From positions 1 to 36,558 of the forward strand of contig VBIU01000070.1 of the NCBI GenBank assembly GCA_005880945.1: a DNA stretch of 36,558 nt, in the 5' to 3' direction. A program made the position numbers and the translations under genes. Position 1 is the stretch's first letter. Every line of letters starts with the position of its first letter. The notes under the pieces are model-generated. The model worked only from the letters and a program-made list of their open reading frames with translations. It had not been told where the DNA came from and made no database searches. This document shows positions 28,996 through 36,558 of the stretch, piece by piece. The DNA is from Chloroflexota bacterium. Its GTDB lineage: Bacteria > Chloroflexota > Dormibacteria > Dormibacterales > Dormibacteraceae.

Positions 28996-30288
28996 ATGGG
29001 CTTGGCCCAGATCAAGATGCCCCAGCTCGGCGAATCGGTCACCGAGGGCACCGTCGAGAAGTGGCTCAAGAGCGAAGGTGACATGGTCAAGCGCGACGAG
29101 CCCTTGGTCGAGGTCGTGACCGACAAGGTCAACGCCGAGATCCCTTCCCCCTTCGAAGGCAAGCTGGTCAAGATCGCCGCCACCGAAGGCGAGACCGTCC
29201 GGGTCGGCGCCGTCATCGCCCAGATCGAGACCGCGAGCGCCGGGTCCGCCGCGGCGCCTGCGCCGCCGGCCAAGGAGGCCGCCGCTCCCCATCCAGAAGC
29301 GCCGGCGGCAGCCCCGGCTCCCCGCACGGCTGCTGCCGCCCCCGCCGCGCCTTCAGCGGCCGCGCCCAGCGGTGACGGCGGCGAGCGGGCTCGGCTGTCG
29401 CCCGCGGTGCGCAAGCTCGCCTCCGAGCATGGCATCGACGCCTCAACACTTCGCGGCAGTGGCATGGGTGGACGCGTCACCCGGGACGACATCCTGGCGG
29501 CCGTAGAAGGCGGCGCTGCCGCCCCTCCGGCGGCGGCTCGCGCCACCGCCCCCTCCCCATCCGCTCCGCCACCTGCCGGCGTCGATGGAGCCCGAGAAGA
29601 GCTCGTGAAGCTCAGCTCGATGCGCCGCGCGATCGCCGAGCACATGGTCAGGAGCCTCGCCACCTCCCCCCACGCGTGGACCCTTCAAGAGGTCGACGTC
29701 ACCAACCTCGTGCGGTATCGCGAATCCGAGAAGGAGGGTTTTCGAGCGAGGCACGGCGTCCCGCTCACGTACCTTCCATTCGTGGTCCAGATAGTTTGCG
29801 ATGCGATCAAGCAGTTCCCATGGCTCAACTCGACGTGGAGCGATGAGGGGGTCGTCCTCAAGCACTACATCAACATGGGCATCGCGGTCGCCATCCCTGA
29901 CGGGCTCATCGTCCCGGTTCTGAAGGACGCCGACCAGCGCGGTTTCACCGATCTGGTGCGATCCATCAACGACCTGGTCGACCGCGCGCGAAGCAAGCAG
30001 CTCAAGCCCGACGACGTTCAGGGCGGCACATTCACTCTCAACAACACCGGCGCGACAGGGTCGGTCGCCAGCCAGCCGATCATCAATCAGCCGCAGGCGG
30101 CGATCCTGACCACCGAGTCGATCATCAAGCGCGCTGTGGTGGTCGGCGATGGGATCGCGGTCAGGCACATGATGAACATGTGCTTGAGCTTCGACCACCG
30201 CATCATCGACGGGATGATCGCGGGGCAGTTCCTCAACACCATCAAGAAGAGGCTCGAGGAGTGGACGGCGGCAAGCATCCAGCTGTGA
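28996..30288 (+). CDS. Dihydrolipoamide acyltransferase (E2 of a 2-oxoacid dehydrogenase)
   Basis: A 430-residue E2. The lipoyl domain (1-78) has the lipoylated Lys44 in VVTDKVNAE. An Ala/Pro-rich linker follows, then a peripheral subunit-binding domain (about 140-178, LSPAVRKLASEHGID...GGRVTRDDI), a second linker, and the catalytic domain with His401 and Asp405 in DHRIIDG. A single lipoyl domain and the overall size suit BkdC or SucB; the 2-oxoacid cannot be decided, but branched-chain E2 is a fair guess. ATG 28996 is chosen for its AGGAGGAG ribosome site, discarding 17 upstream codons. No E1 or E3 gene is adjacent; instead lipA and lipB follow directly. Confidence 0.92.
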   Translation: MGLAQIKMPQLGESVTEGTVEKWLKSEGDMVKRDEPLVEVVTDKVNAEIPSPFEGKLVKIAATEGETVRVGAVIAQIETASAGSAAAPAPPAKEAAAPHPEAPAAAPAPRTAAAAPAAPSAAAPSGDGGERARLSPAVRKLASEHGIDASTLRGSGMGGRVTRDDILAAVEGGAAAPPAAARATAPSPSAPPPAGVDGAREELVKLSSMRRAIAEHMVRSLATSPHAWTLQEVDVTNLVRYRESEKEGFRARHGVPLTYLPFVVQIVCDAIKQFPWLNSTWSDEGVVLKHYINMGIAVAIPDGLIVPVLKDADQRGFTDLVRSINDLVDRARSKQLKPDDVQGGTFTLNNTGATGSVASQPIINQPQAAILTTESIIKRAVVVGDGIAVRHMMNMCLSFDHRIIDGMIAGQFLNTIKKRLEEWTAASIQL

Positions 30289-31178
30289 GCACTGGCGCAC
30301 CTCTGACTCAGGCGCCGATCCCTCCCTGGATCCGCGTGCGCGTCACCGAAGGCGAGAACTTCAAGCAGCTCAAGCAGATGGTCAAGGGCAGCCGCCTGCA
30401 CACGGTATGCGAGGAGGCGCGGTGCCCGAACATCTTCGATTGCTGGAACCGCCGCACCGCGACATTCATGATCCTGGGCGACGTTTGCACGCGCGCCTGC
30501 AGGTTCTGCGCGGTGACCTCAGGCAGGCCGTCAGAGCTTGACCTTGGCGAACCGCTGCGCGTCGCCGACTCGGTGGCCGAGCTCGGTCTGCGACACGCGG
30601 TCATCACCTCCGTCGATAGAGACGACTTGAAGGACGGCGGCGCCGGCATCTTCGCCCGCACCATCCTGGCCATCCGCCGCCGCAGCCCGGGCACGACGAT
30701 TGAGGTCTTGACTCCGGACTTCCAGGGCGATCTCGATTCGGTGCGCACGGTGGTCGAGGCCGGGCCGGACATCTTCAACCACAACACGGAGACCGTCCCT
30801 CGCCTCTATGCGCGCATCCGGCCCAAGGCGGTCTACGCCAATAGCCTCGCGCTGCTCAAGCATGTCAAGGCTTGGGCTCCTCAAATGGTGAGCAAGTCGG
30901 GCCTGATGGTCGGCCTCGGCGAGACCGAGGATGAGCTGCTCGAGGTCTTTCGCAACATGCGCGAGCACGACATCGACGTCCTCACCGTCGGCCAGTACCT
31001 GCGGCCGACCAAGAGCCATGCCGAGGTCGTTCGCTACTACAGGCCTGAGGAGTTCGTACGCCTCAAGTCGCTGGCGCTCGAGATGGGCTTCGGACATGTC
31101 GAAGCCGGACCGCTGGTCAGATCCTCATACCATGCCGATGAGCAAGTCCCAGAACGTAAAAGCCTCCTGGCTGGGTAG
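30285..31178 (+). CDS. lipA: Lipoyl synthase
   Basis: A 297-residue radical-SAM enzyme that inserts two sulfurs into protein-bound octanoate. The radical-SAM cluster cysteines are Cys68, Cys72 and Cys75 (CTRACRFC). The auxiliary-cluster cysteines are Cys42, Cys47 and Cys53 (CEEARCPNIFDC). The RSSY motif that completes the auxiliary cluster is at 279-282. GTG 30285 overlaps the E2 stop codon (GTGA) and gives the correct N-terminus; the longer open frame upstream is antifamily shadow within E2. The substrate octanoyl group is attached by LipB encoded next. Confidence 0.95.
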   Translation: MSTGAPLTQAPIPPWIRVRVTEGENFKQLKQMVKGSRLHTVCEEARCPNIFDCWNRRTATFMILGDVCTRACRFCAVTSGRPSELDLGEPLRVADSVAELGLRHAVITSVDRDDLKDGGAGIFARTILAIRRRSPGTTIEVLTPDFQGDLDSVRTVVEAGPDIFNHNTETVPRLYARIRPKAVYANSLALLKHVKAWAPQMVSKSGLMVGLGETEDELLEVFRNMREHDIDVLTVGQYLRPTKSHAEVVRYYRPEEFVRLKSLALEMGFGHVEAGPLVRSSYHADEQVPERKSLLAG

Positions 31179-31851
31179 CACCCCCTATCGCGAGGCTTGG
31201 GACCTACAGGCCGAGCTCGTGTCCGCGCTACGCGATGGCCGCGGCACCGACACGCTTCTGCTGCTCGAGCATCCCCACGTTTTCACGATGGGGAAGGCCG
31301 CGACCGCCGACCACCTGCTGTGGGATGAGAGTGAGCGATCACGCCGGCGCGTGGAGGTGATCTGGTCCGACCGCGGCGGGGAGGCCACCTACCACGGACC
31401 CGGGCAGCTGGTCGGCTACCCGATAGTCGATCTCTCTCATTTCAACCTCACGATTCCTACGTACCTGCAGAAGCTCGAACAGTCGTTGATCGAATACCTG
31501 CGCGACCTGGGAGTCGAGTCAGAGCCAGGCGAGCGCGGGCTCACCGGTGTTTGGTCGCGAGGCGAAAAGGTTGCCGCAATCGGCATCAAGCTGAATCGAT
31601 CGATAGTGAGTCACGGCTTCGCGCTCAACCTCACCACCGACCTCGATTACTTCGACGGAATCGTGCCTTGCGGACACGCCGAGAAACGTCCAACCTCGGT
31701 GGAGGCCCTCATCGGCCGGCGCATCAACACAGCGACGGCCGCCAGCGATTACATGGGGCATTTCGCCCGCGTGTTCGGCGCCCGAACGGAGTGGATATCG
31801 CCTGAATCGGTACTCGCGGCCGGCCTGGCTCAGCCGAGAGGAAGCTCGTAA
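31132..31851 (+). CDS. lipB: Octanoyl-ACP:protein octanoyltransferase
   Basis: A 239-residue transferase that moves octanoyl from ACP to lipoyl domains. It shows LLLLEHPHVFTMGK (42-55), the SDRGGEATYHGPGQLVGYP signature (79-97), AAIGIKLNR with catalytic Lys153, HGFALNL, and catalytic Cys180 in IVPCG. ATG 31132 is used; ATG 31138 is six bases later and equally possible. The start lies 47 bases inside lipA, so translation is probably coupled. E2, lipA and lipB form one compact operon for making and using lipoate. Confidence 0.95.
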   Translation: MPMSKSQNVKASWLGSTPYREAWDLQAELVSALRDGRGTDTLLLLEHPHVFTMGKAATADHLLWDESERSRRRVEVIWSDRGGEATYHGPGQLVGYPIVDLSHFNLTIPTYLQKLEQSLIEYLRDLGVESEPGERGLTGVWSRGEKVAAIGIKLNRSIVSHGFALNLTTDLDYFDGIVPCGHAEKRPTSVEALIGRRINTATAASDYMGHFARVFGARTEWISPESVLAAGLAQPRGSS

Positions 31852-31872
31852 CCGCTTACCTGGGCATGCGGA

Positions 31873-31900
31873 TTGTTCTACCAGCGGTATCTGGAATAAT
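31873..31900 (+). promoter_or_regulatory. Promoter candidate upstream of the small-paralogue genes
   Basis: TTGTTC (31873-31878) and AATAAT (31895-31900) are spaced by 16 bp in a locally AT-richer stretch after lipB. A short hairpin with a T-run follows at once, so transcription from here could be attenuated. Weak matches; evidence is by position only. Confidence 0.3.
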
Positions 31901-31905
31901 GGGCG

Positions 31906-31922
31906 CCCCTTATGGGGTTTTT
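31906..31922 (+). terminator. Short CCCC/GGGG hairpin with five T's after lipB
   Basis: CCCC-TTAT-GGGG is followed by TTTTT, 55 bases after the lipB stop. The four-base stem is short, but the T-run is rare in this GC-rich sequence. It probably ends the E2-lipA-lipB transcript. Confidence 0.4.
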
Positions 31923-31938
31923 GATGTGGTGAGTATCT

Positions 31939-32076
31939 GTGTCTGCGCTGATCTGGGCCGCACACCAGGTTCCTTGGATTTCGCTGGGTTTGGCCCTACC
32001 GGTGATCGGGTATCTCAAATATGAGCATGGTTTCAAACCGAAAGCCTGGAGCAACCGCGATCAAGAGTCCCGCTGA
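31939..32076 (+). CDS. Possible 45-residue single-helix peptide
   Basis: GTG 31939 follows GGTGAG by five bases. The frame encodes a hydrophobic segment (VPWISLGLALPVIGYL) and a basic tail (KYEHGFKPKAWSNRDQ). It overlaps the start of the first small paralogue (32021) in another frame, so at most one of the two starts is right near 32021-32076, or both are used. Low support. Confidence 0.22.
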   Translation: MSALIWAAHQVPWISLGLALPVIGYLKYEHGFKPKAWSNRDQESR

Positions 32077-32359
32077 CCTCGTGCGCCTCGATTCGGTCGA
32101 GATGGACGAGGACGACGAGATCCTCCCCGACTTCGAAGCCGAGGTCGACGGGCGACGCGTTTGGGTGACCGCCGTCCTCGAGCGAACCGTCGTCGTCGAG
32201 CCGGCGCCGGGTGAGCCGAAGGTGCTGGTCAACCGCCGGCGCCTGATGGTCGACCCTGGCCAGCTACGGGTGCGCCACCTGGCGAGCAAGGAGGCCGCGC
32301 GACGTGGCCGAGAGGCTGCCCGGCAGCTGCGCCTGCAGGAACACAGCTCGGCCGCCTAG
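32021..32359 (+). CDS. Uncharacterised small protein, paralogue A
   Basis: A 112-residue soluble, charged protein I do not recognise. Its middle (about 20-79) aligns without gaps to the next small gene, with 25 of 60 positions identical by hand count and an exact block AVLERTVV (51-58). An acidic lead (MDEDDE) and a basic C-terminal helix (SKEAARRGREAARQL) flank the shared core. The core alternates hydrophobic and polar residues, as in a small beta-barrel, for example a Tudor or SH3-like fold; that is inference. The start is ATG 32021 or 32027. It lies between the lipoate module and malate synthase. Confidence 0.65.
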   Translation: MSMVSNRKPGATAIKSPADLVRLDSVEMDEDDEILPDFEAEVDGRRVWVTAVLERTVVVEPAPGEPKVLVNRRRLMVDPGQLRVRHLASKEAARRGREAARQLRLQEHSSAA

Positions 32360-32475
32360 GACCGCCCAGAAACGGGTCCGATTTAGGTTCTGGTAAGCTT
32401 CGATGCCTACCCGAATTTGTGTACCGGTAGCCTACTTCCGCGGCTGACCGCCGCCTAGCCCAAGGAAACCACCAC

Positions 32476-32778
32476 ATGAACAAGATCGTCGAACTCGTTT
32501 CGCTGGCCAGCATCGTTCCACCCCCCAACCACGAGGTCAGCGGCGGCTTCAGTGCGATGGTGAACGGCAAGCAGGTCCGCGTTCGAGCGGTATTGGAGCG
32601 GACGGTCGTGATCGAGCACCACGAAGGCGGCGAGCGCAGCGTGGTGCGCAAGGACAACTGCATGGTCAAGCCGTCGGCGGTGGCGTTCGTGCCGGGCAAC
32701 CCCAACAACGGCGTCGGCCCGCGCCAGTGGCGCAGGCTCCCGGGAAAGCCCCCGGCAACCCCGAGAGTCGGTCCCTAA
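32476..32778 (+). CDS. Uncharacterised small protein, paralogue B
   Basis: A 100-residue protein starting at ATG 32476 with AAGGA nine bases upstream. Residues 7-66 match paralogue A without gaps: LVSLASI, FSAMVNGKQV, AVLERTVVIE and a final MVKP. Unlike A it has almost no acidic lead and ends in a Pro/Gly/Arg-rich tail (PGNPNNGVGPRQWRRLPG) that looks disordered or nucleic-acid-binding. The two genes are 116 bp apart in the same direction and probably arose by tandem duplication followed by divergence of the ends. The function is unknown. Confidence 0.65.
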   Translation: MNKIVELVSLASIVPPPNHEVSGGFSAMVNGKQVRVRAVLERTVVIEHHEGGERSVVRKDNCMVKPSAVAFVPGNPNNGVGPRQWRRLPGKPPATPRVGP

Positions 32779-32916
32779 GAGGCAGCCAGCAAGGGCGGCG
32801 CCACCTGGCGCGGGCCCTCCCACCCCCAAGCAGGCCCCTCCCCCACCTGCCGTTCCTGACGCGAGGCTAGGGCGCGAGGTCGTCGCCGGCAACCCAGCCT
32901 GTTAAGACGGCCCCGT

Positions 32917-34512
<1,596 letters not shown>

Positions 34513-34526
34513 CGTCAGCCAATTTA

Positions 34527-34701
34527 CTACGTGCCGGCCAGTCGTCCGACCACCGGGGCGAAGGCCTCGGCCACCTCGCCGGGCACGACTACGTACGAAA
34601 TGCCGTACCGGTCGCGCCTCCGTTGAAGATCTTCGACGATCTCATCCACCGTGCGCGCGAAGTTCCTGGACCGCGAACCTGAACGGACGCGGCTTGCCCA
34701 T
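34527..34701 (-). pseudogene. Deletion remnant of a luciferase-like (F420-dependent type) monooxygenase
   Basis: ATG 34701 opens a frame reading MGKPRPFRFAVQ, which looks like the N-terminus of luciferase-like F420-dependent oxidoreductases. After about 15 codons a second frame, shifted by one, reads [20 protein letters not shown] and then [20 protein letters not shown] to a TAG at 34529-34527. That looks like the C-terminus of the same family, which is about 300 residues long. The middle of roughly 240 residues is missing and the frames do not join. This is best explained by an internal deletion. The remnant lies just upstream of malate synthase. Confidence 0.6.
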
Positions 34702-34765
34702 GGCGCGTCAGCATGCCGCGCTCCCTCGCCGAAACCGGGGCTCCATCGGCTAACATCGGCGCGCC

Positions 34766-35299
34766 ATGGTGGCCGTCGTCCGGAGAGCGCGGGAAGGCGC
34801 CTGGCTGCCAGTTCTGCCCGCTCTCGTCAGTTGGACGCTGCTGTTCGGGTATCAGTGGGTATTCGCTCTTGCGTATAAGGGCCACCAGCACACCGTTTTC
34901 GCCTACTACTCGGGCGTCCTCGGCGATGGTCTCTTGATCCCCGGGGTTAATGTGGCCGGCTTCTTCGTGCTGCGTGCGCTGACGCCGGGAATCCCCTGGA
35001 GAAGGCTGCCCCTGTACCTCTTGCTGGGGCTGGCCACCGCCATGAGCTCGTTCCTCGTTCAGGCCGGGCTGGACCTCGTCAACTGGTCGATGCCCATGCC
35101 GTTTCACTGGAGCGACGTGGGTGAGTTCCACTTCCTGGTCATGTGGGCGGAGCTCACCTATCTCTACTTAGTGCTGGCCACGGTGGTCAACCACTGGTCT
35201 CAGGTGCGTCTCAGTCCCCTGGCGTGGCGAGCTTTCTGGTCGGGTTTGTTGGGACTGGCGATGTTCGCGCTGACCTTGGTGGCGGACTACCACCGCTAG
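34766..35299 (+). CDS. Uncharacterised membrane protein, 177 aa
   Basis: This protein has four to five predicted helices: about 13-35 (WLPVLPALVSWTLLFGYQW), 48-72, 80-100 (LPLYLLLGLATAMSSFLV), 120-140 and 153-172 (FWSGLLGLAMFALTLVA). No family motif is recognised. Conserved-looking polar residues lie between helices (YKGHQH, FHWSDVGEFHF). ATG 34766 has no clear ribosome site, and a TAACAT box lies ten bases before it, so it might be leaderless. It diverges from the monooxygenase remnant and ends 28 bases before tRNA-Phe, which is on the other strand. Confidence 0.65.
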   Translation: MVAVVRRAREGAWLPVLPALVSWTLLFGYQWVFALAYKGHQHTVFAYYSGVLGDGLLIPGVNVAGFFVLRALTPGIPWRRLPLYLLLGLATAMSSFLVQAGLDLVNWSMPMPFHWSDVGEFHFLVMWAELTYLYLVLATVVNHWSQVRLSPLAWRAFWSGLLGLAMFALTLVADYHR

Positions 35300-35327
35300 C
35301 CGCTGCCGCGGCCGTGGGACAGGTTGG

Positions 35328-35401
35328 TGCCGAGACCCAGATTTGAACTGGGGACACCCGCATTTTCAGTGCGGTGCTCTACCAAGCTGAGCTATCTCGG
35401 C
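35328..35401 (-). tRNA. tRNA-Phe (GAA)
   Basis: A 74-base minus-strand cloverleaf: acceptor GCCGAGA/TCTCGGC, D stem GCTC/GAGC, anticodon stem CCGCA/TGCGG with loop CTGAAAA (anticodon GAA), variable loop GTGTC, T arm CCCAG-TTCAAAT-CTGGG and discriminator A. CCA is encoded (35325-35327 on the complement). Confidence 0.96.
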
Positions 35402-35465
35402 ACGGCCGATGATTGTATCGACCAACGCGATCCGCCCGTGACCGGCGGCGGCACAGCACCCGGTT

Positions 35466-36347
35466 TCAGAGCCTGGGGGCTGGCACCTCGCCGCGGAATA
35501 TGGCGGCGTTCCGCGCCGCGAACTGATCGAAGGTCGTCGGTCGCCACCCGAAGACGGTTTCGATCGTCGGCCAGACCTTGGACTCTTTGCCCCGCCGCCG
35601 CTCGGCAAACAATTCGTCAAGACCTTCCGCAAGGTAAGGCGGCAAGCCGGCTGCCAGGCGGGCTTGCATGGCGACCTCGGGAGGGACGTCGACGTAACGG
35701 ATCGTCTTTCCGGTGACGACCGACAACTTTTCCGCAACCTCCGCCATGGTCAAAGCCTCGGGGCCGGTGAGTGGATAGATCTTGCCCTCGTGCCCGGAAG
35801 TCGTCAGGACACTAGCTGCAACCCTGGCGATGTCGCCCACATCGACTGACGCGATCCTGGCATCACCCATCGGCAGCGCGAGCGTCCCCCTGGCGACGAT
35901 GGAGGGCACCTGTCGAAAGTACGCGGGCATGAACTCCCCGGCCCGAAGGTGGGTGTACGCCATGCCGGATGCCTCCAGCCTCTTCTCGATCTCCGCATGC
36001 ATCCGAGCGAAGCGGAACGGCGAGTCGAGCTCCGGGATGATCCCGGACAGCTTGACCACGTGCTTGACCCCGGCCTTCGCAGCCGCGCCGATGAAGCTCG
36101 ATTGGACATCGAGCATTTTGGGGTCTGAGGACGAGATGAGCATGGCGCGCTCCACTCCTCGAAGGGCCTCGGTCAGCGAATCCGGGCGGGCCATGTCGCC
36201 CTCGAAGATCTCGACGTTTGGGAGTGATGACAGCGCGTGCGCCTTGGCGATGCTTCGCACGAGGGCCCGCGAGTGAACCCCTGTCGCCGACAGCAGGCGC
36301 ACCAGCTCCGATCCGTTGAGCCCCGTAGCGCCGGTGACGAGGATCAT
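35466..36347 (-). CDS. NmrA-like NAD(P)-binding oxidoreductase
   Basis: A 293-residue atypical SDR. It has the N-terminal ILVTGATGLNGSELVRLL (2-19) with the TGxxGxxG nucleotide motif, then VEIFEGDMARPDSLTEALRG, VKHVVKLSG and YTHLRAGEFMPAYF, as in NmrA/QorB-type proteins. The usual tyrosine-lysine catalytic pair is not evident, which is common in this group; members act as quinone reductases or redox sensors. The C-terminal half (from about 180) matches the NmrA substrate domain, with YPLTGPEALTMAEVAE. ATG 36347 is the natural start. Its substrate is unknown. Confidence 0.85.
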   Translation of the reverse strand: MILVTGATGLNGSELVRLLSATGVHSRALVRSIAKAHALSSLPNVEIFEGDMARPDSLTEALRGVERAMLISSSDPKMLDVQSSFIGAAAKAGVKHVVKLSGIIPELDSPFRFARMHAEIEKRLEASGMAYTHLRAGEFMPAYFRQVPSIVARGTLALPMGDARIASVDVGDIARVAASVLTTSGHEGKIYPLTGPEALTMAEVAEKLSVVTGKTIRYVDVPPEVAMQARLAAGLPPYLAEGLDELFAERRRGKESKVWPTIETVFGWRPTTFDQFAARNAAIFRGEVPAPRL

Positions 36348-36444
36348 TGCCTGCTGTTACGTCGACGGGCATTCACATATTCCGACCCCGCAGCACATGC
36401 ATCCCGGTCATGGTCGCAAGGTCTTTCGCACCCTGACTGTGCCA

Positions 36445-36558
36445 TCAGCGACCGAATTGCCGGCTTGATAGGTACTTGGCGACATAGCCACCGCGATCCA
36501 CATAGCTCGGATCAGGGACGGGCCGTTCTCCGACTGTGAAGGAGCCCCGGCAGGACGG
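36445..36558 (-). CDS. Possible C-terminus of a protein running off the window end
   Basis: The minus-strand frame is open from the last base of the window to a TGA at 36447-36445 and gives 37 residues. They include GSFTVGERPVPDPSYV, then DRGGYVAKYLSSRQFGR. The composition looks more protein-like than the other frames here. I do not recognise it, and 37 codons are too few to be sure. The 97 bases between it and the NmrA-like gene show nothing else. Confidence 0.3.
   Translation of the reverse strand, partial: PSCRGSFTVGERPVPDPSYVDRGGYVAKYLSSRQFGR

Noticed and set aside
34751-34756. TAACAT as a -10 box for the membrane protein at 34766
   Set aside because: No acceptable -35 sequence at 16-18 bp; kept only as a remark on possible leaderless start.

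Overview
The window is about 36.5 kb of GC-rich, densely packed bacterial DNA. It carries a coenzyme F420 reductase-like gene and the remnant of an F420-type luciferase-like monooxygenase, a PhoB/RegX3-type response regulator, a Tat system, a flotillin/NfeD pair and glyoxylate-shunt malate synthase. With many GTG/TTG starts and four-base gene overlaps, this suggests a soil-type member of the Terrabacteria (Actinobacteriota, Chloroflexota or Dormibacterota). I cannot fix the phylum; Dormibacterota-like is a guess. There is no phage, insertion sequence or CRISPR array. Four tRNAs are present.

Region 1 (1-1960, + strand): the 3' part of an NpdG-like reductase, a VOC-fold protein and an unrecognised conserved-looking protein.

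Region 2 (1972-10902) is the main functional unit: a nearly complete non-phosphorylating L-fucose pathway. The minus arm holds L-fuconate dehydratase, a lipoprotein sugar-binding protein, an RbsA-type ATPase, an RbsC-type permease and an SDR dehydrogenase. The plus arm holds a FadR-type GntR regulator, an L-fucose/L-rhamnose mutarotase, an aldo/keto reductase (L-fucose dehydrogenase) and a COG3618 lactonase. The two arms diverge from one 70-120 bp control region whose promoters share a -35 segment. An 11-bp sequence in that region recurs at a second promoter in front of the transporter genes, so it is a candidate operator. The last pathway step (hydrolase or aldolase) is not in the window.

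Region 3 (10909-18981): NiCoT nickel/cobalt permease, EcsC-like protein, LigC-type DNA ligase, flotillin plus NfeD partner, a serine beta-lactamase-fold hydrolase, then a lower-GC patch with a DUF4304-like gene and an Imm5-like putative immunity gene.

Region 4 (19146-27647, minus strand) is a housekeeping run: tRNA-Pro, rdgB, rph, tatC, tatA, cyclophilin, a CobA-like/HemD fusion, polyprenyl synthase, murI, response regulator, DUF4177-like protein, a tRNA with anticodon UAA, and 3-hydroxyacyl-CoA dehydrogenase. Two genes here appear to start at CTG.

Region 5 (27674-36558): zincin-like protein, flavin reductase, tRNA-Cys, a possible 34-residue membrane peptide, an E2-lipA-lipB lipoate module, a tandem pair of unknown small paralogues, malate synthase, a deletion remnant of a luciferase-like monooxygenase, a membrane protein, tRNA-Phe, an NmrA-like oxidoreductase and a partial reading frame at the end.

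The best candidates for something undescribed are the tandem paralogues at 32021-32778, the short-armed UAA tRNA at 26679-26751, the CTG starts at 24809 and 26334, and the shared 11-bp operator candidate of the fucose cluster.
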